A DNA stretch of 64,000 nucleotides from Microbacterium sp. T2.11-28 (GCF_950097975.1 NZ_CATNHF010000033.1:1-64000), one strand, 5' to 3'. Positions 1 through 7,776 are shown, numbered from the stretch's first letter. The notes: a model not told the origin generated them from the letters alone. Made by a program: numbers and translations.

Positions 1-340
1 AGCTGATGCCCAGGGTGCGGGGCACGGGACGCAGCGACGCGAGGTACTCCCCCGCCGCCGCCGCGACGCGCTCCGACTGCTCGCCCTCGTCGGCGAGGGC
101 GGGCACGACGATCGCGTCGCGCAGCCCGTACTCCTCGCGCAGCCGGCGCTCGAGCGGCAGCCGGCGCGCCCGCGGGTGGGCGATCTCGATGCGGACGATC
201 CCCGTCTCCTTCGCGTAGGCGAGGAGCCGGCCGACCTTCCAGCGGTTGATCCCCAGCAGGGCGGCGGCCTCGGCCTGGCTCTTGCCGTCCTGGTAGCACA
301 GCTCCGCCGCGCGCACGGCGAGGGTGTCGTCGGTGCTCAT
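1..340 (-). CDS. SorC/DeoR-type sugar-responsive transcriptional regulator (3' part beyond window)
   Basis: The reading frame starts at ATG 340 and runs off the left edge, so only about 113 N-terminal residues are present. They form a helix-turn-helix with the SorC/DeoR-family pattern: a tyrosine-glutamine-aspartate-glycine turn, then SQAEAAALLGI and NRWKVGRLLAYA, then the start of a sugar-binding domain (RRLPLERRLREEYGLRDAIV). In this family the missing C-terminal domain binds a phosphorylated sugar and controls tetramer binding to DNA. The start overlaps the stop of the kinase gene by ATGA, so the two are translationally coupled and the regulator is the last visible gene of a polyol/sugar operon. 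The likely operator is the TGAGCA/TGCTCA repeat cluster upstream of the binding-protein gene. Family call is firm; the effector is unknown. Confidence 0.85.
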   Translation of the reverse strand, partial: MSTDDTLAVRAAELCYQDGKSQAEAAALLGINRWKVGRLLAYAKETGIVRIEIAHPRARRLPLERRLREEYGLRDAIVVPALADEGEQSERVAAAAGEYLASLRPVPRTLGIS

Positions 341-1860
341 CGGGTCGCCACCGTCCCGCGGCCCGCTGCCGCGTCGGCGAGGCCGGCGCTGATCCCCGCG
401 ACCAGCGAGGTCGCCTCGAGGTAGCGCTCGTAGGCGGCACGCAGCGGGGCGACGGCGTCCGCCCGGGGTTCGATGAGCGTGTACGCGGGGGCGAACCTCG
501 CGGCCACATCGGCGACCCGCTCGCCGGTCACCGCGGCGACGCCGAGGATGCCCAGTGCGCGGGTGGTCAGGTTCTCGCCGTCGATCAGCCCGACGGGTCG
601 TCCGAGCGTGTCCGCCGTCGTCTGCATCCACAGCCGGTTGTGGCGGATGCCGCCGGTCACGTACACGTTCGCGGTGTCGACGCCGACGGCTTCGAACGAC
701 TCGAGCACCTGCCGGGTGCCGAAAGTCACAGCCTCGACCGTCGCCCGGTAGATGTGCTCCGGGGTGGTGCCCAGCGACAAGCCGAGCATGGCGCCGCGCA
801 GCTGCGGGTCGCGCAGCGGCGTGCGGTTGCCCATGAAGTGGTCGAGCACGAGCAGCCCGTGCGAGGCGGGCGCCACGGCCTCGGCCCGGGCGATCAGGTC
901 GCCGATCCGGTGTCGCGTCACGCCGAGGATCCGCTCGGACAGCCACGAGAGCGCCGCGCCGGCGGAGATCTGTCCGCCCTCCACGAGCCACCGCCCTTCG
1001 GTGAGGGCGCCCGGATACGGGCCCCAGATCGTGGGCGAGAAGACGGGCGCATCGAGCTCGGCGATGAAGGCGTTGGAGGTGCCCGCGACGACCGCCACGG
1101 GCTCCCCGGGCAGTCCCGCCATCGAGACCAGCGCGAGGTGCGCGTCGATGCCGCCGGCGAACACCGCTGCGCCGCGCGCGATCCCGAGTTCCGCGGCCGC
1201 CGCCGCCGACAGCTCGCCGGCGATCGCTCCGGTGCGACGGATGTCCGCCGGCAGCTTGTCGGCGAGATCCTCGATGCCGAGGGCGGCGTACAGGTCGACC
1301 GGGAGCACCCCGACGCGGTGGTCGTAGTTCCACTTGCAGGTCGCGTTCATCCGCGAGCCGACCCACTCGCCGGTGAGCCGCAGCGTCAGGTAGTCGACGG
1401 ACTCTCCGATGCGGGCGGCCCGCCGGTACACCTCGGGCTCGTGACGTGCGAGCCACATGGCCTTCGGGATGAGCCATTCGGCGCTGTCGGAGCCGCCCGA
1501 GAACGCGAGCGCCGGATGATCGATCCTCGCCGTCTCGGCGGATTCGGCGACGGCACGGCTGTCCATCCAGAGGATCGCGGGGCGGAGGGCCTCGCCGTGC
1601 TCGTCGAGCACGACGACGGAGGATGCCGTCGTCGCGACGCCGACCGCGTCGATCTCGGTGACGTCGGCATCCGCGAGCGCGCGGCGGGCCGCCTGCACGG
1701 CGGAGCGCCACCAGTCGTTCGGATTCTGCTCTGCCCAGCCGGGGCGCGGATAGCTCGTCACGTACGCCGCCGAAGCGTCGCCGAGGCGCCGCCCGGCCGC
1801 GTCGAACACGCCGGCCCGCGCACCCTCGGTGCCGATGTCGATCGCGAGGAAGAACCCCAT
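337..1860 (-). CDS. FGGY-family carbohydrate kinase (xylulokinase/ribulokinase-like)
   Basis: Cytoplasmic ATP-dependent kinase of 507 residues, the usual FGGY length, that should phosphorylate a ketose or polyol. The N-terminal phosphate-binding segment is AIDIGTEGARAGVFD (residues 6-20). The predicted catalytic base is Asp239 in AGGIDAHLA, and the second actin-like half with glycine-rich VTGGIRHNRLW follows. It lies 15 nt downstream of the zinc dehydrogenase gene and overlaps the SorC regulator gene by 4 nt, so it is mid-operon. With a dehydrogenase that could oxidise a polyol to a ketose, this kinase would supply the phosphorylation step (inference). Substrate cannot be read from sequence; xylulose, ribulose and related ketoses are all possible. 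Confidence 0.85.
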   Translation of the reverse strand: MGFFLAIDIGTEGARAGVFDAAGRRLGDASAAYVTSYPRPGWAEQNPNDWWRSAVQAARRALADADVTEIDAVGVATTASSVVVLDEHGEALRPAILWMDSRAVAESAETARIDHPALAFSGGSDSAEWLIPKAMWLARHEPEVYRRAARIGESVDYLTLRLTGEWVGSRMNATCKWNYDHRVGVLPVDLYAALGIEDLADKLPADIRRTGAIAGELSAAAAAELGIARGAAVFAGGIDAHLALVSMAGLPGEPVAVVAGTSNAFIAELDAPVFSPTIWGPYPGALTEGRWLVEGGQISAGAALSWLSERILGVTRHRIGDLIARAEAVAPASHGLLVLDHFMGNRTPLRDPQLRGAMLGLSLGTTPEHIYRATVEAVTFGTRQVLESFEAVGVDTANVYVTGGIRHNRLWMQTTADTLGRPVGLIDGENLTTRALGILGVAAVTGERVADVAARFAPAYTLIEPRADAVAPLRAAYERYLEATSLVAGISAGLADAAAGRGTVATR

Positions 1861-1875
1861 CGTTCCCGCCTTCTC

Positions 1876-2919
1876 TCAGTCCTGGTTCGGCAGAAACAGT
1901 ACCTTCGAGCTGAAGATGGAGCGCTCGCCCAGCTGCTTCATCGTCTCGGGCAGGGCGTCGAGACCGAGCTCGTGGGTGATCATGAACTCCCACCGGAGGC
2001 GGCCGTCCGCCAGCGCCGCCGCCGACTCGACCCACTCGCGTCCCGGGAACGGCGCGGAGAAGGAGTTCCAGCTGCCGTGGAGCGACGCCTCCCTGCGGAG
2101 GAAGTGACTGAAGGTGCCCTTGTCCAGCTCGACCGGCGAATGCGGGATGCCGATGAACACCGCTTCGCCGTGGCGGGCGGTGAGCGTCGTGGCGAGCGCG
2201 ACGGTGGCGGGGACGCCCGCCGACTCGATCACGACGTCGAAGCCGAGGCCGGCGTGCGCGCGGGCCTGCTCGTCGTCGTTGGCGGTGAGGTCGGCACCGG
2301 CCTCGACGGCCATCGCGGCCTTCTCGGCGCTCACGTCGACCGCGAGCACCTCGCGGGCGCCGAGGAGTTTCGCCCACTGCACGGCGAACAGGCCGATCGG
2401 TCCCGCCCCGATGACGGCGACGCGGGAGCCTTCGGTCAGACCCGTGCGGTAGATGGCGTGGAGGGCGATGGCCGAGGGATCCATCATCGCGGCGGCTCGC
2501 GGGTCGACGCCCTCGGGCATGACGAACGCGTTGCCCGCATTGACGGAGACGTACTGCGCGTAGGCGCCGTCCTGACGACTGCCGAAGTAGCCGTAGTTCT
2601 CGCAGAGCGAGAAGTGGCCCTCGCGGCAGCTGTCGCACTCGTAGCACGGGATGAGCGGCGGCACGGTGACCAGCTGCCCCACCTCGAGTCCCGCGACCTC
2701 CGCGCCGACCTCGACGATGTGGCCGGAGAACTCATGGCCGCACACGATCGGGTGATAGTAGGCGCCCGAGAAGTTCATCCGCGGGATGTCGGAGCCGCAG
2801 ACACCGCACGCGGCCACCTTCACGAGCACGTCTCCGGCGCCGATCTCCGGGACGGGGATCCGCTCGACCCGGATGTCTCCGGGGGCGTGCATCACTGCGG
2901 CGGTCATGGTGTCGGACAT
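1876..2919 (-). CDS. Zinc-dependent medium-chain alcohol dehydrogenase, GatD/sorbitol-dehydrogenase-like
   Basis: A 347-residue MDR-family dehydrogenase with an N-terminal GroES-like domain and a Rossmann NAD(P) domain (GAGPIG, residues 171-176). Catalytic zinc ligands are expected at Cys41 (ACGVCGSD), His62 and Glu63 (CGHEFSG). The structural zinc site is Cys92, Cys95, Cys98 and Cys106. The overall pattern, including PRMNFSGAYYHPI and HGSWNSFSAPFPG, is closest to galactitol-1-phosphate 5-dehydrogenase (GatD) and polyol dehydrogenases, so oxidation of a polyol or its phosphate to a ketose is likely. ATG 2919 is preferred over the internal ATG four codons later because GGAGGA sits about 5 nt upstream. 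It sits between the binding protein and kinase genes in one operon. Confidence 0.85.
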   Translation of the reverse strand: MSDTMTAAVMHAPGDIRVERIPVPEIGAGDVLVKVAACGVCGSDIPRMNFSGAYYHPIVCGHEFSGHIVEVGAEVAGLEVGQLVTVPPLIPCYECDSCREGHFSLCENYGYFGSRQDGAYAQYVSVNAGNAFVMPEGVDPRAAAMMDPSAIALHAIYRTGLTEGSRVAVIGAGPIGLFAVQWAKLLGAREVLAVDVSAEKAAMAVEAGADLTANDDEQARAHAGLGFDVVIESAGVPATVALATTLTARHGEAVFIGIPHSPVELDKGTFSHFLRREASLHGSWNSFSAPFPGREWVESAAALADGRLRWEFMITHELGLDALPETMKQLGERSIFSSKVLFLPNQD

Positions 2920-3028
2920 GGGTCTCCTCCGTGATTCCTGCGCGTCTTCCCGCGCGGTTCCCGCGAGCGACGCGGGCGGTCTCTCCGCCCGCGTCGCCCC
3001 GGGGGCGATCGTGTTGCTGGGGTCGTGC

Positions 3029-4006
3029 TTACTTCGCCTGCGCGAACAGGGTGCTGCCGACGAGGTCTGCGGCGTTGGCCGCGGTGACCAGCTCGGTGCC
3101 GGCGTCGATCTCGGCGTCGACAGACTCGCCCGCGGCCACGGCGAGGGCCGTCTCGGCGGCCGTCGCGCCCAGGGCGATGGGATCGTTCAGCGCGGTCGCG
3201 ACGTACTGGTCGCCGTCGGCGATCGCCTGCACCGCCTCCATGAGGCCGTCGACGCCCGCGACCAGCACGTCGGTGCGCCCGTTCTCGGCGAGCACCTGCA
3301 GCGCGCCGAGAGCCATGTCGTCGTTGTGGGCGTAGACCGCGCGCACGTCGGTGTTCGACTGCAGGAGGTCCTGCATGGCCGTCACCGCGTTGGAGCGGAT
3401 GTACTCGGCGTACGGGCCCTCGACGATCGTGACCGCCTCGTCGCCCTCGAAGGCGTTGTGGAAGCCCTCCGAGCGGTCCATGGCGACCGTGCCGCCGGCG
3501 TCGCCCTGGATCTCGATGATCTTGCCGCCCTCGTCGCCGAGCGCCTCCTTGAGCGCCTCGCCGACGAGCTCGCCCATGGCGACGTTGTCGCGTCCGACGT
3601 GCGCGGCGGCGCCGTCGGCGGGACGGTCGACGGTGACGACGGGGATGCCCGCGGCCTTCGCGGACGCCAGGCTCGGCGCGATGCCCTGCGGATCGACCGG
3701 GTTGATGAGAAGGACGTCCACCCCGCGGGTGATGAGGTCCTCGATGTCGTTGTTCTGCTTGGTGATGTCGCCGTTCGCGTCGACGTACTCGAGCGACGCG
3801 CCTCCCGCCTCCGCCGCCTGCTCGACGCCCTCGCCCAGTTCGACGTAGAACGGGGACTGCTGCGTGGCCTGGCTGAAGCCGACGACGATGTCGCCCGAAT
3901 CGCCGGGAGCGCTGGCGTCACCGCCGGGCGTGGTGCTCACCGAGCACGCGCTCAGCGCGAGTGCGAGCGTCGCCAGTCCGGCGACGGCGATAGGTGCCTT
4001 CTTCAT
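3029..4006 (-). CDS. RbsB-like sugar ABC transporter substrate-binding lipoprotein
   Basis: A 325-residue exported lipoprotein. A short Lys-rich n-region and hydrophobic stretch end in the lipobox LALSAC (Cys21), followed by a Ser/Gly/Asp linker and a type I periplasmic-binding fold of the RbsB class (IVVGFSQATQQSPFY, LLINPVDPQGIAPSL, DRSEGFHNAF, YAHNDDMALGAL). Such proteins bind monosaccharides or polyols outside the membrane and deliver them to an ABC importer. AAGGAGG lies about 8 nt upstream of ATG 4006. It is the first gene of the minus-strand operon with the dehydrogenase, kinase and regulator. The permease and ATPase are not in the window next to it; they may lie beyond the left edge or elsewhere. 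Confidence 0.88.
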   Translation of the reverse strand: MKKAPIAVAGLATLALALSACSVSTTPGGDASAPGDSGDIVVGFSQATQQSPFYVELGEGVEQAAEAGGASLEYVDANGDITKQNNDIEDLITRGVDVLLINPVDPQGIAPSLASAKAAGIPVVTVDRPADGAAAHVGRDNVAMGELVGEALKEALGDEGGKIIEIQGDAGGTVAMDRSEGFHNAFEGDEAVTIVEGPYAEYIRSNAVTAMQDLLQSNTDVRAVYAHNDDMALGALQVLAENGRTDVLVAGVDGLMEAVQAIADGDQYVATALNDPIALGATAAETALAVAAGESVDAEIDAGTELVTAANAADLVGSTLFAQAK

Positions 4007-4043
4007 GGAATCTGAACCTCCTTGGTCAGTGGTGCCGGACCCG

Positions 4044-4130
4044 ACGCTAGAGAGTCGCGGACGATGATCTCAACTTCTGAGCAGTCGTTTGCTCATATGA
4101 GCAGACAGATGCGCACGGCGTGCGCATCTG
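4044..4130 (-). promoter_or_regulatory. Promoter and operator cluster of the polyol/sugar operon
   Basis: On the minus strand TTGAGA (4073-4068) and TAGCGT (4049-4044) are spaced by 18 nt and could be -35/-10 boxes. Directly upstream of them are three overlapping inverted repeats: TGAGCA-N6-TGCTCA (4078-4095), TGCTCATATGAGCA (4090-4103), and a 10-bp arm pair CAGATGCGCA / TGCGCATCTG (4106-4115, 4121-4130) with a 5-nt loop. SorC-family operators are commonly TGAACA/TGTTCA-like palindromes, so the SorC-type regulator of this operon is the natural candidate binder (inference). The position upstream of -35 would suit an activator. Confidence 0.5.
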
Positions 4131-4148
4131 AGCATTCCGGCGGCCGAC

Positions 4149-4190
4149 GCCCCGCGAGCGCCCGGTACGGAGCCGGCGCCGTCGCGGGGC
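4149..4190 (-). terminator. Possible hairpin terminator after the Nudix gene
   Basis: Nine-bp perfect arms (GCCCCGCGA at 4149-4157 and TCGCGGGGC at 4182-4190) with a 24-nt loop lie just past the Nudix stop codon. There is no U-tract, so this is only a weak candidate for transcription termination. Confidence 0.3.
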
Positions 4191-4197
4191 CCGGCCG

Positions 4198-4950
4198 TCA
4201 GACGTCGAGCGGGAACTCGCGGCGGTCGTCCCAGGGCTCGGTCCACCCGAGACGGGTGAAGAGCGTGTCGAGCACGATGCCCGTGAAACCCCAGACGAGG
4301 TGCGCGGCGGCCCCTGCCGGCGCCGGCAGCAGGAACGCCGGGCCGCGCCACTCCCGGCCGTCGCGTCGCACGACCGTGACGCCCCGGTTCGCCGGATCCA
4401 GCAGGTCGGCCACCGGGGCGCGGAAGACGTCGGCCGACTCGGCCACGTCGACCACGCGCACGGGAGAGGGCTGACGCCACCACGCCAGGACGGGGGTGAC
4501 GAGATGGCGGGAGTAGTCGAGCGGGATCTCGGCGAGCGTGCCGAGCACATCGACGCCCGCCGGGTCGAGGCCGGTCTCCTCGCGGGCCTCGCGCAGCGCA
4601 GCCGCCACGGGACCCTCGTCGCCGTCGTCGACCCGCCCGCCCGGGAACGCCACCTGTCCGGGGTGGGAGCGGAGTGTGGCCGCACGAGAGAGCAGGAGCA
4701 CGTCGAGGTCTCGCGAGACGACCTCCGCCGTCGCGGCCCGGTCGCTCGGGAGGGCATCGAGCACACCGAACAGGATCAGGACCGCGGCGGCGCGGGAGCC
4801 GGGCTCCACCGGCGGGATGTCACGGGCGAAGACGGACCCTCCGGCTGCGGCGAGCGCGGCGAGCTGCGCGCGCGCACCGGCATCGGCACCGGCGTCCGCA
4901 CCGGCGTCGGCTGAGCCGTGCGCAGACGACGACAGGGGTTCGGTGGTCAC
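4198..4950 (-). CDS. Nudix hydrolase, CoA pyrophosphatase type (NudL-like)
   Basis: A 250-residue protein with a full Nudix box, G-x5-E-x7-REAREETGLD, preceded by the RSHPGQVAFPGG motif typical of the NuCoA (UPF0035) subgroup. Members hydrolyse coenzyme A and its derivatives to 4'-phosphopantetheine and 3',5'-ADP in a Mg-dependent reaction. The N-terminus holds an Ala-Asp-Ala-Gly repeat (about residues 14-27) of low complexity, encoded by near-identical codon triplets. GTG 4950 is chosen because TAGCCT (4962-4957) lies exactly 6 nt upstream, the arrangement of a leaderless actinobacterial transcript; no Shine-Dalgarno is visible. It stands alone, divergent from the lactonase gene. Confidence 0.85.
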   Translation of the reverse strand: MTTEPLSSSAHGSADAGADAGADAGARAQLAALAAAGGSVFARDIPPVEPGSRAAAVLILFGVLDALPSDRAATAEVVSRDLDVLLLSRAATLRSHPGQVAFPGGRVDDGDEGPVAAALREAREETGLDPAGVDVLGTLAEIPLDYSRHLVTPVLAWWRQPSPVRVVDVAESADVFRAPVADLLDPANRGVTVVRRDGREWRGPAFLLPAPAGAAAHLVWGFTGIVLDTLFTRLGWTEPWDDRREFPLDV

Positions 4951-4956
4951 CCGTCC

Positions 4957-5024
4957 AGGCTACGCGGCACCGAGGACCCCGGCTCCGTCGCGCCGCCGCG
5001 CGGGGCGGCGTCGCGGCCTACGAT
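4957..5024. promoter_or_regulatory. Divergent leaderless promoters (Nudix / lactonase)
   Basis: TAGCCT on the minus strand (4962-4957) is 6 nt before GTG 4950, and TACGAT on the plus strand (5019-5024) is 6 nt before GTG 5031. Both have the -10 to start-codon distance expected when transcription begins at the start codon. Confidence 0.6.
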
Positions 5025-5030
5025 CGAACG

Positions 5031-6065
5031 GTGACCGCTTCCTCCCTGCTTCTCGTCGCGAACGCCGCCGACGGCACCCTCAGCACCTTCCGCTTCGAGG
5101 ACGGCCGCCTCGAGCGGCTGACCGTGACCGAGGGGGTGACGGGCTGCTCGACCTTCGCGATCGACCCCCGGCGCGACCTCGTCTACGCGGCCGTGAAGGG
5201 GGCCGAGCCCGGGCAGCCGGCGGGCATCCTGACCCTGGCGCTCGACCGGGCGACCGGCGAGCTCACGCCGCGCACGCGCCTCGACCTGCCCGAGGGCGGC
5301 ATGAACTACCTCGCTCTCACCCGCAGCGGCACCGGACTGCTCGGCGCCTCGTACGGCGGCGGCTACGGCATCACCAGCGAGGTCGCCGACGGTGTCGTGG
5401 GGGCGCCCGTGTCCACGATCCACTACCCGAACCTGCACTCCGTGCTGCCGAGCGCCGACGGTCGTTTCGCGTACTTCGTGTCGCTGGGCGCCGACCTCGT
5501 GGCGCAGTACGCACTGGGACCCGACCTCGTCCTCACGCCCCTCGACGAGCCCACGGCCGCGGCACCGGACGGCAGCGGGCCGCGTCATCTGGTGCTGAAC
5601 GAGGCGCAGGATGCGGTGTACGTCATCACCGAGTTCTCGGGTGACCTGCTCCACTACGCGCGCGACACCGGCACCGGGCTGCTCACCCTGCGCGGCGCCG
5701 CCTCCTTCGTGGATCCCACCAAGGGGCTCGGGCACAGCGTGTTCGGCGCGGACCCGCTCGCCGAGCACTACATCTGGGGCGCCGACCTCCATCCCGCCGG
5801 CGGGTACCTGTGGGCGTCGGAGCGCACCGAGAGCACCTTGGGCGCCCTCGCGGTGGCGCCCGACGGGTCGCTCACGCCCCCCGAGGCCTTCACCGTCACC
5901 GAGACCCAGCCCCGGGGGTTCGCGACGAGCCCCGACGGCGCCTACCTCGTCGCGGCGGGCGAGAAGTCGACCACGGTGTCGCTCTACGCCGTCGACGGCG
6001 CCGAGCTCACCCTTCTGCAGCGGGCCGAGACCGGGCGCGGCGCCAACTGGCTGCGCTTCGTCTGA
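5031..6065 (+). CDS. Lactonase family protein (6-phosphogluconolactonase-type beta-propeller)
   Basis: A 344-residue protein whose whole length matches the seven-bladed beta-propeller lactonase family (YkgB/Pgl type, family size about 340). It shows repeated blade strands of the form LLVANAADGTLSTF, FAYFVSLGADLVAQYAL, GGYLWASERTESTLGAL and the typical end GRGANWLRFV. Such enzymes hydrolyse 6-phosphogluconolactone in the pentose phosphate pathway, although many members have unproven substrates. The frame is open further upstream but GTG 5031 is preferred: TACGAT is 6 nt upstream (leaderless pattern) and the propeller begins immediately after it. No export signal is evident, so it should be cytoplasmic. 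Confidence 0.82.
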   Translation: MTASSLLLVANAADGTLSTFRFEDGRLERLTVTEGVTGCSTFAIDPRRDLVYAAVKGAEPGQPAGILTLALDRATGELTPRTRLDLPEGGMNYLALTRSGTGLLGASYGGGYGITSEVADGVVGAPVSTIHYPNLHSVLPSADGRFAYFVSLGADLVAQYALGPDLVLTPLDEPTAAAPDGSGPRHLVLNEAQDAVYVITEFSGDLLHYARDTGTGLLTLRGAASFVDPTKGLGHSVFGADPLAEHYIWGADLHPAGGYLWASERTESTLGALAVAPDGSLTPPEAFTVTETQPRGFATSPDGAYLVAAGEKSTTVSLYAVDGAELTLLQRAETGRGANWLRFV

Positions 6066-6075
6066 CACTTGCGCC

Positions 6076-6119
6076 ATATCCCTCACAGGGATATCTATAT
6101 ATCTCAGAGATATATAGAT
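6076..6119 (+). promoter_or_regulatory. AT-rich inverted repeats before the PadR gene (operator candidate)
   Basis: Two adjoining perfect inverted repeats sit between the lactonase stop and the PadR start: ATATCCCT-CAC-AGGGATAT (6076-6094) and ATCTATATATCTC-A-GAGATATATAGAT (6093-6119, 13-bp arms). This is the most AT-rich stretch of the neighbourhood. PadR proteins usually bind AT-rich palindromes and repress their own gene, so autoregulation is likely (inference). The first repeat could also help end lactonase transcription. GGAGG follows at about 6121. Confidence 0.55.
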
Positions 6120-6129
6120 CGGAGGCGTC

Positions 6130-6669
6130 GTGCCGTTTGTCATCCTCGGCCTGCTGCTGGCCGGACCGCTGTCGCTGTACGACCTGCACAAGCGGTTCAC
6201 GGCGGGCATCTCGCTGTTCTACAGCGCCAGCTACGGGAGCCTGCAGCGCAGCCTGACCCAGCTGGTCGCCGACGGCGCCGTGACCGTCTCCGACGACCCC
6301 GCCAGCGCGCGGCGACGGAAGCTCCACACGATCACTCCCGCCGGCCGCGCGCAGTGGCGCGACTGGATGCTGGCCCCCCTCCCCGGCGGCGCCGACGCCG
6401 AGACGATCCTCCTGGCGAAGGTCTTCCTCCTCGGGCGCCTGGACGACCCGGCCGACCGGCGCCGGGTGCTCGCGGCCGCGCAGGAGCAGGCCGCCGCCAC
6501 CCTGGCCGAGCTCGACGCGGTGCGCCGCGAGCTCGACGCGCAGTCGCCGACGCTGCCGGAGGAGCATCGCGCCGTGTTCGCCTACCAGCGCGCCGTGCTG
6601 GAGTACGGACTGCGGACCGCACGGCTCGCCGCCGACTGGATCGCCGAGCTCGACGGGAGCACGCGATGA
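6130..6669 (+). CDS. PadR family transcriptional regulator
   Basis: A 179-residue PadR protein with the N-terminal winged helix (ILGLLLAGPLSLYDLHKRF, YSASYGSLQRSLTQLVADG, RRRKLHTITPAGRAQW) and the C-terminal helical PadR/Vir dimerisation domain ending around AADWIAELDG. GTG 6130 follows a good GGAGG ribosome-binding site. The gene overlaps the next, membrane-protein, gene by ATGA. Dimeric PadR proteins typically repress a neighbouring transporter or membrane-protein gene until a small molecule or stress signal is present. The palindromes at 6076-6119 are the obvious binding site. The ligand is unknown. Confidence 0.85.
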   Translation: MPFVILGLLLAGPLSLYDLHKRFTAGISLFYSASYGSLQRSLTQLVADGAVTVSDDPASARRRKLHTITPAGRAQWRDWMLAPLPGGADAETILLAKVFLLGRLDDPADRRRVLAAAQEQAAATLAELDAVRRELDAQSPTLPEEHRAVFAYQRAVLEYGLRTARLAADWIAELDGSTR

Positions 6670-6980
6670 GCGCCGCGGACGGCCCGCGGCCGCCCCGGGG
6701 CGCCGGATCCCGCCGGCCGTGGTTCCTCGCGGCCACGGCGGCGGCGACGGCCGTGACCGTCGTCTTCGCGACCGTCGGCGACGGCGTCGAGGTTCCGGGC
6801 GCCACGGGACTGCGCGCACTCGTCGTGGACGTCGGCCACACCGCGGTGTGGGCGCTCCTGGCCGGCGCCTTCGCGATCGCCGCGGCGCGCGGCCGATGGT
6901 CGCCGCCGTCGAATCGTCTCGCCCTGACCGCCGCGGTGGTCTACGCGGTGTTCCTCGTCGCGGTGTTCGTGTGGCGGTGA
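6666..6980 (+). CDS. Small three-helix membrane protein
   Basis: A 104-residue protein with a basic, proline-rich cytoplasmic start (about residues 1-18) and three predicted hydrophobic helices: around WFLAATAAATAVTVVFATV, VVDVGHTAVWALLAGAFAI and LTAAVVYAVFLVAVFVW. No family was recognised. The start codon overlaps the PadR stop by ATGA, so its synthesis is coupled to the regulator and it is probably the target of that regulation. A second hydrophobic gene follows 4 nt downstream. A role in envelope or transport can only be guessed. Confidence 0.65.
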   Translation: MSAADGPRPPRGAGSRRPWFLAATAAATAVTVVFATVGDGVEVPGATGLRALVVDVGHTAVWALLAGAFAIAAARGRWSPPSNRLALTAAVVYAVFLVAVFVWR

Positions 6981-6984
6981 CCCG

Positions 6985-7362
6985 ATGGCGATGATCGCGG
7001 CGGCCGTGGCGGTCGCACTGCTGTCCGCACTGGCGGTGCTGCAGATCTGCGTCGCCGCGGGGGCCCCGTGGGGGCGGCTCGTCTGGGGCGGGGCGCACCG
7101 GGTGCTGCCGGCGCGGCTGCGGATCGGAAGTGCGGTGTCGGTCCTCCTCTACGCCGCGTTCGCGTGGCTGCTGCTCGCGCGCGCGGGCGTCCTGCCCGGC
7201 TCCGACCTGCCGCTTGTGACCGCCGCGACGTGGGTGCTGTTCGCCTACTTCACCGTCGGCATCCTGATGAACCTGGTCTCGCGGAGCGTTCCCGAGCGCC
7301 TCGCGATGACCCCCGTCTGCGTCGTGCTCGCCGCGGCGACGCTGCTCGTCGCGCTGGATTGA
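6985..7362 (+). CDS. Conserved-looking four-helix integral membrane protein
   Basis: A 125-residue, almost wholly hydrophobic protein with about four helices. The most distinctive part is the polar loop after helix 1, GAPWGRLVWGGAHRVLPARL, followed by RIGSAVSVLLYAAFAWLLL. That loop looks like a family signature of actinobacterial membrane proteins of unknown function, from memory only. Two ATGs lie close together (6985 and 6991) and neither has a strong ribosome-binding site, consistent with translation coupled to the gene 4 nt upstream. It is the third gene of a PadR-headed operon. Confidence 0.65.
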   Translation: MAMIAAAVAVALLSALAVLQICVAAGAPWGRLVWGGAHRVLPARLRIGSAVSVLLYAAFAWLLLARAGVLPGSDLPLVTAATWVLFAYFTVGILMNLVSRSVPERLAMTPVCVVLAAATLLVALD

Positions 7363-7374
7363 GCGCGGATCGAG

Positions 7375-7776
7375 TCAGCGCAGGAGATCGTCGAATTCGC
7401 CCAGGGGCACCCCGATGCGCTCCGCGGCGGCGCGGAGGGTGGGATCGTCGGTGATCAGGACATCGGCCTGCAGCGTCGCCACGGCGAGGTACTCGGCCTG
7501 TCGCGTGTCGTCCGCATCGAGCCGCCCGGCGATCCGCCACGCGGTCGCCCGGGAGACGCGGTCACCGAGGAGGCGGATCTTCAGGGTCGCGACGCCGTCG
7601 AGCAGGCGACGTCCCTCGGCGTCGGCGAGACGGCCGGCGCGCACGCCGCGATACAGGCTCTCCAGCGCGTCGGTGCGCAGGACCGCCGGGCCGACGAGCG
7701 TGTGCGGCGGGGACGGCACCCGGCCGCCCGAGACCAGGCGCAGCGCGGTGGCGGAATCGATGGCGAAGCGCGTCAT
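7375..7776 (-). CDS. PIN-domain protein (VapC-like)
   Basis: A 133-residue protein resembling a PIN-domain ribonuclease. It has an N-terminal FAIDSATALRLV strand with the first Asp, a Leu-rich helix with DALESLYRG, and the C-terminal acidic cluster in DADDTRQAEYLAVA and LITDDPTLRAAA. PIN enzymes use three or four acidic residues to bind Mg or Mn and cut RNA. ATG 7776 is chosen over a frame-open ATG at 7806 because it gives a normal PIN N-terminus. No antitoxin-like gene overlaps or adjoins it: one neighbour is a membrane-protein gene ending 12 nt away and the other a divergent MarR gene. It may therefore be a solitary or repurposed PIN protein. Confidence 0.65.
   Translation of the reverse strand: MTRFAIDSATALRLVSGGRVPSPPHTLVGPAVLRTDALESLYRGVRAGRLADAEGRRLLDGVATLKIRLLGDRVSRATAWRIAGRLDADDTRQAEYLAVATLQADVLITDDPTLRAAAERIGVPLGEFDDLLR

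Noticed and set aside
640..2934. Very long plus-strand open frame antisense to the kinase and dehydrogenase genes
   Set aside because: Arg/Gly/His/Asp-rich, no domain, overlaps two clear family proteins; a typical GC-rich shadow frame.
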